Below are positions 26,055 through 33,854 of a stretch of DNA of 64,000 bases, piece by piece. How positions within the stretch are numbered: position 1 is the first letter of the stretch; each line of letters begins with the position of its first letter. A program made the translations under genes and the position numbers. This stretch comes from UBA7703 sp963667195 (GTDB lineage Bacteria > Bacillota > Clostridia > Christensenellales > CAG-138). Location: the NCBI GenBank assembly GCA_963667195.1, contig OY762962.1, forward strand, positions 310,001 to 374,000, written 5' to 3'. The notes under the pieces were generated by a model. The model had not been told where the DNA came from. It saw only the letters and a list, made by a program, of their open reading frames with translations, and did not search any database.

Positions 26055-28490
26055 TTACAGCACCTGCTCGGTTCTCGCGATGATGTCGTCCTGCGTCTGG
26101 CGCGAAAGTACGTTGAAAAACGCGGAGTAACCCGCCACGCGAACGATCAAATCCTTGTGGTTTTCGGGATGCACCTGCGCGTCCAGCATCGTCTCTCGCG
26201 AGACCACGTTGTACTGCACATGGAAGCCCTTGAGCGCGTTGAAGAACGTCCGAAGGAGCAGCAGCAGTTTCTGCCGGTCGCGCGGTTTTTCGAGCATGCT
26301 GGGCGCAACCTTTTGATTGAGCAGCACGCCTCCCGTGATCTTGTCGGTGCGGAGTTTGCTCACGCTCTTGAACACGCTGGTGGGACCGTTGACGTCCGCC
26401 GCGTGTGTGGGCGAGCAGCCCTCCGCAAGCGGGTCGCCCTTGTGCCGTCCGTCGGGCGTTGCGCAGGTGCCCGCGCCCTGCGGCACGTTGGCGGAGATGG
26501 AGCTCGTGCCCGCGTAGTAGCAGCCGCCGATCGGCCCGCGTCCGTAGCGCGTGTTTTTATACTTCTTCAGCTCGTCGATGTAGATGTCGTACCCTTCCAC
26601 CACAAGGCTGTCCACATAGTCGTCGTCGTTACCGAATTTCGGCACGGCGAGCAGGAGTTTGCGGATCTCTTCCCCGCGCTCGCCCGCAAAATCGGTGAGG
26701 AGCGCGTTCCAGAGTTCTTCGCGCGTTACGCTCTTGTCCTCATAGACCGTCTTTTTAATCGCGGCGAGAGAGTCGCCAAGGTTCGCGATGCCGACCTGCA
26801 GGTCGCTGATGAAGTCGTAGACCGCGCCGCCTTCCTTGAGGTGCTTGCCTCTGGCGATACAGTCCTCCGTCAGCGCGGAGCAAAGGATGTCCGGCACCTC
26901 CTGCTCGAGCACCATGTCGGCCGCGGAGTCGAGAATCACTGCCTGGCGACAGAATTCGCGCACGAAGATGTCCCAGGCCTTCATGACGTCGTCAAACGAC
27001 TCCATGTTGAGGAAGTGTCCCGTTCCTTCGAACACACGCTTGCCGCTGTCGATATCCACGCCGTCGTTGAGCGCGATCATCAGCGTTTTCGGGAAATTCA
27101 GGAAGCTCATGCCCGTGCAGCGATAGCCCCATTTGCCGGGCACCGCCACCTCGACACAGCCGATGGCGCTGTAGTTATACGCGTCCTCTTTCGCGACGCC
27201 GATGTTGAGGAACGAAGGAATGATGATCTCGTCGCTGTTGAAGGCGGGCATGCCGAACCCGCAGCGGATCACCTGAATGCACTCCTGCATAAACGCGTCG
27301 CTGAGCCCCTTGTGGTAGCGAACCGTGAGGTTCGGCTGCGGCAGGTGGCAGCGCGCGACCGAGCGCAGTATCATGTAGCTGAGTTCGTTGACCGCGTCCT
27401 TACCGTCCACGGTCTGCCCGCCGACGGTGACGTTCTGGTAAAGCGGGCTGCCAGCGGAAAAGCGCGTATGCGACCAAGAGCGAATCTTGTTGACCGTAAA
27501 CGTGCGGAGCCAGAGGTTTTCCAGTAGCTCAAGCGCGCGTTCCTCGCTCATGCCTTCCGCACGGCTCTTTTCATAATACGGGTAAACGTACTGATCCATG
27601 CGTCCGTAGGAGAGCGAATGTCCGTTGCTCTCGATCTGGAGCACGACGTGCATGAGCCAGACACTCTGCAGCGCTTCGTGGAAGCTATTCGCGGGCTGCA
27701 TCGGTACCTTGCGACAGATGCGCGCGAGCTCAGTTAGCTCCGTTGCGCGTTCCGGTGAGGCGGTCTTTGCCTGCTCTTCCGCCAGCGCGGCGTAGCGAAG
27801 TGCAAACACCTCAACGGCGTCCAGCACGATCAAGATCGAGCGGTAGAAGTAGCTCTTCTTGAGGTCTTCAAAGTTCGACAGCTCCAGCTTCGACTGCTGT
27901 TCCAGCGTGCGCGCGCGGTAGCCCGCGAGCCCTTCGCGCAGGATTCTGCCGTAATCGACCGCGATATGCGCATCCCCAGAGGTGATGTTTCCCTCGGTTT
28001 TGATGATGCCGAGGTCGTAAAACAATCTCGCCCGCTCCGGAAATGCGGCGTAGCCCTTGTCCTGCAAAGTGCGCCCTTTCCAGTATGGGTAGATGTCGCG
28101 CAGAATCTGTTTGTTCTCCTCCGTGATGGTGAAGCGGTCTCCGTCCCGCTTGTCAAATGCGTCCAGCTCGTTGATGACCCAATCCATCGCGTATTCGGGA
28201 AAGATCGGCGCGCTGCGGTCGCTCGACGCCTGATTGCCCACGAGGAGCGCATCGGGATCGATGTAGATGCTCATGTTGCGCAAAACGTTGTCCAGCATAT
28301 ATGCGCGGCGCAGCACCACCTGATCCTGCTCGTGCGCGCGGTAGCTCTCCGTGGTCAGCAGCGCGCGTTGGGTATCCACCGTAGGCTGGGTATCAAGCAG
28401 GCGCGCGCGGATGCGCGCAGTGCGCTCGTTCAGCGGGCCGAAGTATTCCTTGGGGTTACCGTATTCTTTTTGATTCGTCAGTGCTTCCAT
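26055..28490 (-). CDS. Glycyl radical enzyme, PflD/YbiW-like (GRE2)
   Basis: 811 residues. C-terminal radical motif RVAGYSAFF with Gly787. Thiyl site GCVE (Cys445, Glu447) followed by VAVPGKWGYRCTGMSF; GRE1 has Asp439 in the equivalent stretch, GRE2 does not. His175 is in GDAHIAVDY. The GKWGYRCTGMSF signature resembles, from memory, E. coli YbiW/PflD rather than glycerol dehydratase. Recent work I recall assigns YbiW to ring opening of 1,5-anhydroglucitol 6-phosphate. The adjacent ROK kinase (32 bases upstream) fits making such a phosphate. No dedicated activase is adjacent. Confidence 0.92.
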   Translation of the reverse strand: MEALTNQKEYGNPKEYFGPLNERTARIRARLLDTQPTVDTQRALLTTESYRAHEQDQVVLRRAYMLDNVLRNMSIYIDPDALLVGNQASSDRSAPIFPEYAMDWVINELDAFDKRDGDRFTITEENKQILRDIYPYWKGRTLQDKGYAAFPERARLFYDLGIIKTEGNITSGDAHIAVDYGRILREGLAGYRARTLEQQSKLELSNFEDLKKSYFYRSILIVLDAVEVFALRYAALAEEQAKTASPERATELTELARICRKVPMQPANSFHEALQSVWLMHVVLQIESNGHSLSYGRMDQYVYPYYEKSRAEGMSEERALELLENLWLRTFTVNKIRSWSHTRFSAGSPLYQNVTVGGQTVDGKDAVNELSYMILRSVARCHLPQPNLTVRYHKGLSDAFMQECIQVIRCGFGMPAFNSDEIIIPSFLNIGVAKEDAYNYSAIGCVEVAVPGKWGYRCTGMSFLNFPKTLMIALNDGVDIDSGKRVFEGTGHFLNMESFDDVMKAWDIFVREFCRQAVILDSAADMVLEQEVPDILCSALTEDCIARGKHLKEGGAVYDFISDLQVGIANLGDSLAAIKKTVYEDKSVTREELWNALLTDFAGERGEEIRKLLLAVPKFGNDDDYVDSLVVEGYDIYIDELKKYKNTRYGRGPIGGCYYAGTSSISANVPQGAGTCATPDGRHKGDPLAEGCSPTHAADVNGPTSVFKSVSKLRTDKITGGVLLNQKVAPSMLEKPRDRQKLLLLLRTFFNALKGFHVQYNVVSRETMLDAQVHPENHKDLIVRVAGYSAFFNVLSRQTQDDIIARTEQVL

Positions 28491-28522
28491 ATATGTTCTC
28501 TCTCCTGAGTTGTGATACGTTC

Positions 28523-29464
28523 TTATGCCTCGCGGACGAACTCCGCGGCGCCGATGAGGCCAATGTCTCCGCCAAGCTCCGCAAGCTTGAACTCCACGGG
28601 CAGCGGAATGTGGTTGTAGCGGTCAAACTCCGCGCGAACGCGGTCAAACAACACATCTCCAAAGTTCGTCAGCCCGCCGCCAAAGACGAAGCGGTTGATA
28701 TTGAGCATCTGGTAGATGTTAAACGCGCAAACGCCGAGGTAGTGCGCGATGGTGTCGATGGTCTCGATGGCAAGCGGATCGTTCTGGTGATATGCCGCCA
28801 GCACATGCTGGCCATCCGCCGTTTCGGGCGTGAGAATCGTGGTGTTGCAGTAGGTCATCTGCCCGCGCACACGCGCGCTCATCGCGCGACCGGAAGCGTA
28901 GCTCATAAAGCACCCGCGGTTTTCGCAGCCGCACATCAGGCCTTCGTCGGGCGTCGCGAGCATGTGCCCGCATTCGCCTGCCCAGCCGTAGCTGCCGCGA
29001 AAGAGCCTGCCCTCGATGATGATGCCGCTGCCGAGGCCGGTGCCCGCCGTGATGTAGACGAGATGGCGGCTGCCCCTGCCCGCGCCGCGTCGATATTCCG
29101 CGAGCGCGGCTGCGTTGCTGTCGTTGTCCAGCACGATGTTTGTGTTCAACCGCTCACGCAGATAGTCCCGCATTGGAAACTGCTTGATGCCCGGCATGGC
29201 GGAGGTCATCAGCACAATTCCTTCGTCAAAGAGGATGAACGACGGCATGCAGATACCGATTCCGTCGAGATCGGTGTCCGCCATATTGTTTCGCGCCAGG
29301 ATCGCGCGGATATTCTCCACCAGCGTGTCCGAAAACGACTCTCCCGTGGCGCAGACATCGGTCGGGTGCTGCTCGCGGTCGATCCGCTCTCCCGCCGGGT
29401 TGAATAGGCCGTAGGCAACCTTTGTGCCGCCCGCGTCGATTCCGATGACGTATCCGCTCTTCAT
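28523..29464 (-). CDS. ROK-family sugar kinase (glucokinase-like)
   Basis: 313 residues from ATG 29464 (GAGG seven bases upstream). ATP motif IGIDAGGTK at 7-15. LDNDSNAAALAEY holds the catalytic Asp, followed by ITAGTGLGSGIIIEG. The zinc site has GHM then CGCENRGC. Known: phosphorylates glucose-type sugars at O6 (or N-acetyl sugars, allose, fructose). First gene of an operon with GRE2, so it probably supplies a sugar phosphate to it. Confidence 0.92.
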   Translation of the reverse strand: MKSGYVIGIDAGGTKVAYGLFNPAGERIDREQHPTDVCATGESFSDTLVENIRAILARNNMADTDLDGIGICMPSFILFDEGIVLMTSAMPGIKQFPMRDYLRERLNTNIVLDNDSNAAALAEYRRGAGRGSRHLVYITAGTGLGSGIIIEGRLFRGSYGWAGECGHMLATPDEGLMCGCENRGCFMSYASGRAMSARVRGQMTYCNTTILTPETADGQHVLAAYHQNDPLAIETIDTIAHYLGVCAFNIYQMLNINRFVFGGGLTNFGDVLFDRVRAEFDRYNHIPLPVEFKLAELGGDIGLIGAAEFVREA

Positions 29465-29553
29465 GCTGTTTCCTCTTTCACGCACAGATCTATGGTTGGA
29501 TTCCAGAATCAGTATAGCGGTCAAAAAAGAGCGTGTCAACGAGAAACGTTATC

Positions 29554-29582
29554 ATTATAACAATATTTCTTTCATATGAAAC
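29554..29582 (-). promoter_or_regulatory. Kinase/GRE2 operon promoter overlapping candidate DeoR operator
   Basis: Minus strand: TTTCAT (29576-29581), 16-base spacer, TATAAT (29554-29559). The weak -35 lies inside TTTCATATGAAAC (29570-29582), a palindrome sharing TCATATGAAAC with the deoR promoter. A bound repressor would block this promoter. Confidence 0.55.
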
Positions 29583-29596
29583 TATTCTATCTATCA

Positions 29597-29625
29597 TTGC
29601 ATATTTTGCATCAATGCGCTAGAAT
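29597..29625 (+). promoter_or_regulatory. Promoter of the D-lyxose isomerase operon
   Basis: TTGCAT (29597-29602), 17-base spacer, TAGAAT (29620-29625). The shared TCATATGAAAC motif ends 14 bases upstream of the -35. Confidence 0.65.
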
Positions 29626-29716
29626 GAGAGCGGCTGAGGAGATCTCAGCGCAAGTTTGACTTTTTGTGATCACGCAACTGCTCTTTTGTATTCATTCAAC
29701 AAGGAGAAAAGCTCAT

Positions 29717-30403
29717 ATGAAGCGTTCCGAAATCAACGCGGCCATTCGCCGCATGGAAGCGTTTGCCAGGCAGTTCTGTTTCGCGCTGCCGCCGTTCTGC
29801 GCTTGGACGCCGGAAGATTGGCAGCAGAAGAGTCATGAGTTCGACGAGATTCGCGAAAACATGCTCGGCTGGGATGTCACCGACTACGGCGCAGGCGATT
29901 TTGCAAAGATGGGCTTTTCGCTCGTGACCTTCCGAAACGGCAACTTTGGCAAGCGGGACGTGTACCCCAAGCCCTACGCGGAAAAGCTTCTTTATATAGA
30001 AGAAGGGCAGTATTCGCCGATGCACTTCCACTGGAGCAAGATGGAGGACATCATCAACCGCGGCGGCGGCAATGTGCTCATCACGGTCTATAACTCCACG
30101 ACGGACGAGCGCCTCGCGGACAGCGACGTGGCCCTCCATTGCGATGGGCGCGTGTTCACGGTCAAGGCCGGCACACAGATTCGCCTGACACCCGGCGAGA
30201 GCATCTCGATCCAGCCGTATCTTTATCATGACTTCAACGTGGAGGCTGGTTCCGGCCCGGTTCTGCTAGGCGAAGTGAGTATGTGCAACGACGATGTGCA
30301 CGACAATCGCTTCCTTGAGCCGCTTGGGCGTTTCTCCACGATCGAGGAGGACGAAGCCCCCTATCGCCTCCTTTGCAACGAATATCCCGCGGCGAAAGGC
30401 TGA
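29717..30403 (+). CDS. D-lyxose isomerase family sugar isomerase (cupin)
   Basis: 228 residues from ATG 29717 (AAGGAG ten bases upstream). Cupin metal site: His103, His105 (MHFHWSK), Glu110 and His171 (YLYHDF). EKLLYIEEGQYSPMHFHWSK and IINRGGGNVLI are typical of the Lyx_isomer family (PF07385 type, from memory). Known: interconverts D-lyxose and D-xylulose, also D-mannose and D-fructose, using Mn. First gene of the plus-strand operon divergent from ROK-GRE2. It may process a ketose or aldose made by the pathway. Confidence 0.85.
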   Translation: MKRSEINAAIRRMEAFARQFCFALPPFCAWTPEDWQQKSHEFDEIRENMLGWDVTDYGAGDFAKMGFSLVTFRNGNFGKRDVYPKPYAEKLLYIEEGQYSPMHFHWSKMEDIINRGGGNVLITVYNSTTDERLADSDVALHCDGRVFTVKAGTQIRLTPGESISIQPYLYHDFNVEAGSGPVLLGEVSMCNDDVHDNRFLEPLGRFSTIEEDEAPYRLLCNEYPAAKG

Positions 30404-30407
30404 GCGC

Positions 30408-31241
30408 ATGACGAAAACGAAACTCGTCGCGCTGGACGTGGACGGAACTCTCGTTCGCCGCGACCTCACCATCTCTCCCGCCGTCATCCGCGCGGTCGAA
30501 TCGCTGCGCGACGCGGGCATCGCCGTTGCCGTGGTCACGGGCCGTTGCATGGCCGAGCTGACCGATTTTCGGCGGAACTTTCCCTGGATTCGATATTTCG
30601 TCGTCAGCAACGGCGCAACGGGGGTTGACGCGCAAGCGAACACCGCGTTTTACGAAAACCATCTGCCGCTCTCCATCGCGCAGGAGATCGAGCGGGAATC
30701 GCGCCGCTATGCGCTCATGACGGAGGTATACGCGGACGGCGTGAGCTACGTCAACCGCGACTGCTGGGAGCACACGGAGCGGTTTGACGCCGAGTTTCTG
30801 CATCACGCTTCGCTGGTCGAAGGCCGCGTCCCGGTGGACGACGTCGGCGCTCTGCTCACCGCGCGCACCAGCGACATCGAAAAACTCTACTTCTCGTTTG
30901 AAACACTCTCCGACCTGCCGAAGCTCCGCGCGTACTGTGAGCGCTTTCCGGTCGATCTCGTGACCTCGATCCATGACGGGTTGGAGGTCAACCAAAAAGG
31001 CGTGGAAAAAGGCGCGGGACTACTCGCTCTGTGCGACTATCTCGGCATCCCGCCCGCCGAAACCGCCGCGGTTGGAGACGGAGAAGCGGATATCGCGATG
31101 TTCCGCGTCGCGGGGTTGTCGTTCGCGATGGAAAACGCAAAGAGCGACGTGAAGGCCGCGGCGGATATCGTGGCGCCCGATCACGACGACGACGGCGCTG
31201 CATGGGCGATTTCGAAGATTCTTTCAGCTACATTAGTCTGA
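30408..31241 (+). CDS. HAD-superfamily phosphatase, Cof type
   Basis: 277 residues from ATG 30408, four bases after the isomerase stop. Motif I is LDVDGTL (Asp nucleophile), motif II VVTGR, motif III Lys in EVNQKGVEKG, motif IV GDGEADIAMF. The IIB cap lies between. Known: dephosphorylates sugar phosphates and similar small molecules. The E. coli ybiW gene is, from memory, near a related HAD gene (ybiV), which parallels this neighbourhood. Confidence 0.9.
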   Translation: MTKTKLVALDVDGTLVRRDLTISPAVIRAVESLRDAGIAVAVVTGRCMAELTDFRRNFPWIRYFVVSNGATGVDAQANTAFYENHLPLSIAQEIERESRRYALMTEVYADGVSYVNRDCWEHTERFDAEFLHHASLVEGRVPVDDVGALLTARTSDIEKLYFSFETLSDLPKLRAYCERFPVDLVTSIHDGLEVNQKGVEKGAGLLALCDYLGIPPAETAAVGDGEADIAMFRVAGLSFAMENAKSDVKAAADIVAPDHDDDGAAWAISKILSATLV

Positions 31242-31266
31242 TTTTATTTTGAGGAGACACAATGAT

Positions 31267-32367
31267 ATGAAAAATCGGTTGGTATTCATCGGCAGTTACT
31301 CTCAGCCCATCGTGCTCGGCACGGGCGAACTCAGCCCCGGCAACGGAGACGGCGTCACCGTCTACCGCATGGACGAAAGCGGCCATCTCACCCGCCTGTT
31401 TGCGACGGGCAAACCGAACCCGACCTATCTTGCGCTGAGTTCGGACAAGCGCTTTCTCTACACGGTCAACGAGCTGAAGGAGTATCATGAGGAGCCGTCT
31501 GCAGCCGTTTCCGCCTACGCGATCCATCCGGAGTGCGGCGAACTCACCTTCCTCAACCGCCGGATGTCCGGCGGTGCGGACGCCTGCTGCGTCAGCGTCA
31601 GCACGGGAGATACCCACCTGATGGTCGCAAACTTCACGGGCGGCAGCTTCTCCGTTTTGCCGATTCTTGCGGACGGCAGCCTCGGCACCGCCTCCTGTTT
31701 TGTGCAGCACTACGGCAAGAGCGTCAATCCCACGCGGCAAACCTGCCCGCATGTGCATCAGGCGACGCCCGATCCTGAGGGAAAACATCTGCTCGTTGCC
31801 GACCTCGGCACGGACGAAATCCGTGTTTATGGCATCGACTGGGCGACGGGGCTCGTTTCCCCGAACGCCGCGCCTGCGATCAAGGCCAATCCCGGCGACG
31901 GTCCGAGGCAGTTTGTGTTTGACCAAAGCGGGAAGTTCCTCTATCTCGTGACGGAGCTGAATAACACCGTCCGCGTCTACGCCTACGACAGCGCAACGGG
32001 ACACGCCACATTCCTGCAAACCCTGCCGACCCTGCCGAACGATTGTGTACTCAACACCACGGCGGCGTGCATCAAGCTGCACCCGGTGGGCGAGTTTCTC
32101 TACGCGAGCAACCGCGGGCACGACAGTATCGCAAGTTACCGCGTCCACAAGGACGGCAAGCTGACCCCGCTTTCCATCATGAAGGCCAACGCCAAGACTC
32201 CGCGCGATTTCAACATCACGCCCGACGGAAAGTTTTTGCTCTGCGGGTTTCAGGATTCCGACGAGCTGATCCTCTACTCGATCAATCCGCTCAACGGCCA
32301 GCTGACCGAGGTGGAACGCACCGCCTGCAACTCGTCCACCGCGGTGCTTTTCGCGGATTACGAGTAG
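31267..32367 (+). CDS. Beta-propeller lactonase (6-phosphogluconolactonase-like)
   Basis: 366 residues from ATG 31267 (GAGGAG upstream). Seven-bladed propeller of the PF10282 type: repeating blades such as GKHLLVADLGTDEIRVYGID, GKFLYLVTELNNTVRVYAYD and GEFLYASNRGHDSIASYRV. HVHQATPDP and GPRQFVF are family motifs. Known: YbhE/Pgl hydrolyses 6-phosphogluconolactone. Other lactones are possible here, given the sugar-isomerase operon. Third gene, ends in a bidirectional terminator. Confidence 0.88.
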   Translation: MKNRLVFIGSYSQPIVLGTGELSPGNGDGVTVYRMDESGHLTRLFATGKPNPTYLALSSDKRFLYTVNELKEYHEEPSAAVSAYAIHPECGELTFLNRRMSGGADACCVSVSTGDTHLMVANFTGGSFSVLPILADGSLGTASCFVQHYGKSVNPTRQTCPHVHQATPDPEGKHLLVADLGTDEIRVYGIDWATGLVSPNAAPAIKANPGDGPRQFVFDQSGKFLYLVTELNNTVRVYAYDSATGHATFLQTLPTLPNDCVLNTTAACIKLHPVGEFLYASNRGHDSIASYRVHKDGKLTPLSIMKANAKTPRDFNITPDGKFLLCGFQDSDELILYSINPLNGQLTEVERTACNSSTAVLFADYE

Positions 32368-32398
32368 CCTTTTGAAACGATGAAACGATTTACGCAAA

Positions 32399-32426
32399 AA
32401 AGACCGCCGATTGCTCGGCGGTCTTT
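32399..32426. terminator. Bidirectional terminator between lactonase and ferritin genes
   Basis: 12-bp stem (32399-32410 with 32415-32426), TTGC loop, A-run on one side and T-rich on the other. Serves both convergent genes. Confidence 0.85.
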
Positions 32427-32436
32427 GTGTATTTCG

Positions 32437-32961
32437 CTAAATCGAGGTCTTACAGAACGAGGCTCGGCGGCGCGTACATCCGCGTGCCATCTCCTGATCG
32501 AGCATGTAGAGGCCTTTTCCATCGCTGCCGAAGAGCTCCATCTTCTTGATGTTGTCGGTGGAGTTCATCTCTTCCTCCGCCTGCTCCTTGACGAACCAGT
32601 CGAGGAACTGCATAGTGCGGAAGTCTTTGGCTTCATAGGCCGCCTCGTAGATCGTGTGGATCGAGGCTGTGATGAACTGCTCATGATCCAGGGATGCACG
32701 GAGCGCGTCCATATGCTCTTTCATCACGACGTCGGGTTTGCCTACGGCTTCCAGTGTGACTTTGATCTCGTTGTTCTGCATGTATTTGATGAACAGAAGC
32801 GCGTGGTCACGCTCCTCCTGTGCCTGCACCATGAACCAGTTTGCAAAGCCCTTGAGACCCTGTTCCTCGTAGTAGTTGACGAAATCCAGATACAAATATG
32901 CGGAGTAGAACTCCTTGGTGATCTGTTCGTTTAACAGTTTCTTTACTTTCTCGGTAAACAT
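32437..32961 (-). CDS. ftn: Ferritin with probable 3' frameshift
   Basis: 174 residues from ATG 32961 (AAGGAG nine bases upstream). Ferroxidase residues Glu17, Glu50 and His53 (EERDH) are intact. Known: iron storage shell of 24 subunits. Odd: after YMLDQEMA the read-through ends GCTRRRASFCKTSI, unlike ferritins. One base more near 32492-32496 would give MATRMYAPPSLVL and a stop at 32450-32452, a natural ferritin tail. So a single-base deletion (real or sequencing error) has changed the last 15 or so residues; the core is unaffected. Confidence 0.85.
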   Translation of the reverse strand: MFTEKVKKLLNEQITKEFYSAYLYLDFVNYYEEQGLKGFANWFMVQAQEERDHALLFIKYMQNNEIKVTLEAVGKPDVVMKEHMDALRASLDHEQFITASIHTIYEAAYEAKDFRTMQFLDWFVKEQAEEEMNSTDNIKKMELFGSDGKGLYMLDQEMARGCTRRRASFCKTSI

Positions 32962-33122
32962 GTTGTCATTCTCCTTTTCTCTCAATTGTATTCCTGTTAG
33001 TCAATCTAGTTGTTTAACGTAAGTATATGGCTTCTTACATCATATTACCGTGCTTTTATCACGTTGTGCAATAGAATCTTTTCTCTTTCCTGTGACTTTC
33101 ACACGGATTCTTTTTTCGAGTG

Positions 33123-33131
33123 TGATATACT
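33123..33131 (+). promoter_or_regulatory. Extended -10 promoter for the Rieske gene
   Basis: TGATATACT (extended -10 TG-N-TATACT), 27 bases before the ATG. No good -35. Confidence 0.45.
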
Positions 33132-33157
33132 GATTTCAAAAGTGAGGAGGTATTCAC

Positions 33158-33487
33158 ATGGATTTTCAAAAAGTTGCTGAATTAGACGCACTAAAGCCCG
33201 GTGAAAAGAAAAGCTTCCCGCTGTCCGGCAAGACCGTACTGTTAACCAATGTTGGCGGCACGATCTACGCGCTGGACAACAAGTGCCCCCATATGGGTGG
33301 CTCGCTCGTTGACGGAGATTTGGAAGACGTAACGCTGACCTGTCCCCGGCACGGAGCAAAGTTTGATGTTCGCACCGGCAAGAACGTTGGAAACGCGAAG
33401 CTCGCGTTCATCCAAATGAAGGTTGCGGACGCAGTGTCATTCCCCGTAAAGGTAGAAGGAAACGACATTTTCGTAGCCCTCGCATAA
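33158..33487 (+). CDS. Small Rieske [2Fe-2S] protein
   Basis: 109 residues, GAGGAGG upstream. Complete Rieske pair: CPHMGGSL (Cys43, His45) and CPRHGAKFD (Cys62, His65), 16 residues between. There is no membrane anchor or fused oxygenase, so it is a soluble NirD/assimilatory or dioxygenase-ferredoxin-like carrier. Known: electron transfer. It is followed after 66 bases by a small DUF2892 membrane protein, perhaps in one transcript, and lies next to ferritin. Partner enzyme not evident. Confidence 0.88.
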   Translation: MDFQKVAELDALKPGEKKSFPLSGKTVLLTNVGGTIYALDNKCPHMGGSLVDGDLEDVTLTCPRHGAKFDVRTGKNVGNAKLAFIQMKVADAVSFPVKVEGNDIFVALA

Positions 33488-33553
33488 CAAAAAGGATTTG
33501 ATGAGCCGCATCGCACGGCAAAAAGCAATGATAACGAAAGAAGGATATTTTTT

Positions 33554-33739
33554 ATGAAACAGAATGTTGGAAAAGTGGATCGCTGGATTCGCATTGTGGT
33601 TGGCGTAGCTGTGCTGAGTCTACTGGTATTTCTTTCCGGACCCGCCCGTTGGTTCGGGCTCATCGGCTTGATTCCCCTGCTGACTGGTATCTTCGGGTTC
33701 TGCCCGATTTACTCGCTCTTTAAGATCAAGACCAACTAA
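33554..33739 (+). CDS. DUF2892 (YgaP-like) small membrane protein
   Basis: 61 residues. KVDRWIRIVVGVAVLSLLVF is the first membrane helix, and LIPLLTGIFGFCPIYSLFKI the second with the invariant FCPIY. Known: this domain also forms the membrane part of rhodanese YgaP; stand-alone copies have no known role. AAGGA precedes the ATG. Confidence 0.85.
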   Translation: MKQNVGKVDRWIRIVVGVAVLSLLVFLSGPARWFGLIGLIPLLTGIFGFCPIYSLFKIKTN

Positions 33740-33780
33740 TCGGACTTATCTTTGATCGACGTTAATTGATGGTTTTGTTC

Positions 33781-33813
33781 CTAACCCCCGTTGGCGGAAG
33801 CTGGCGGGGGTTA
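33781..33813 (+). terminator. Terminator after the DUF2892 gene
   Basis: TAACCCCCG pairs with CGGGGGTTA around an 11-15-base loop, followed by TTTGTTG. Lies about 42 bases past the stop. Confidence 0.7.
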
Positions 33814-33824
33814 TTTGTTGGATA

Positions 33825-33833
33825 TGATATAAT
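33825..33833 (+). promoter_or_regulatory. Extended -10 promoter of the RES-domain gene
   Basis: TGATATAAT (TG-N-TATAAT), 21 bases before the GTG start; no -35 needed or seen. Confidence 0.55.
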
Positions 33834-33854
33834 TGCGGTGTTGGAGGTAGAAAG

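Noticed and set aside
26157..27527. 456-codon plus-strand open frame
   Set aside because: Antisense to GRE2; no ribosome site or family resemblance. High GC makes long antisense frames common.
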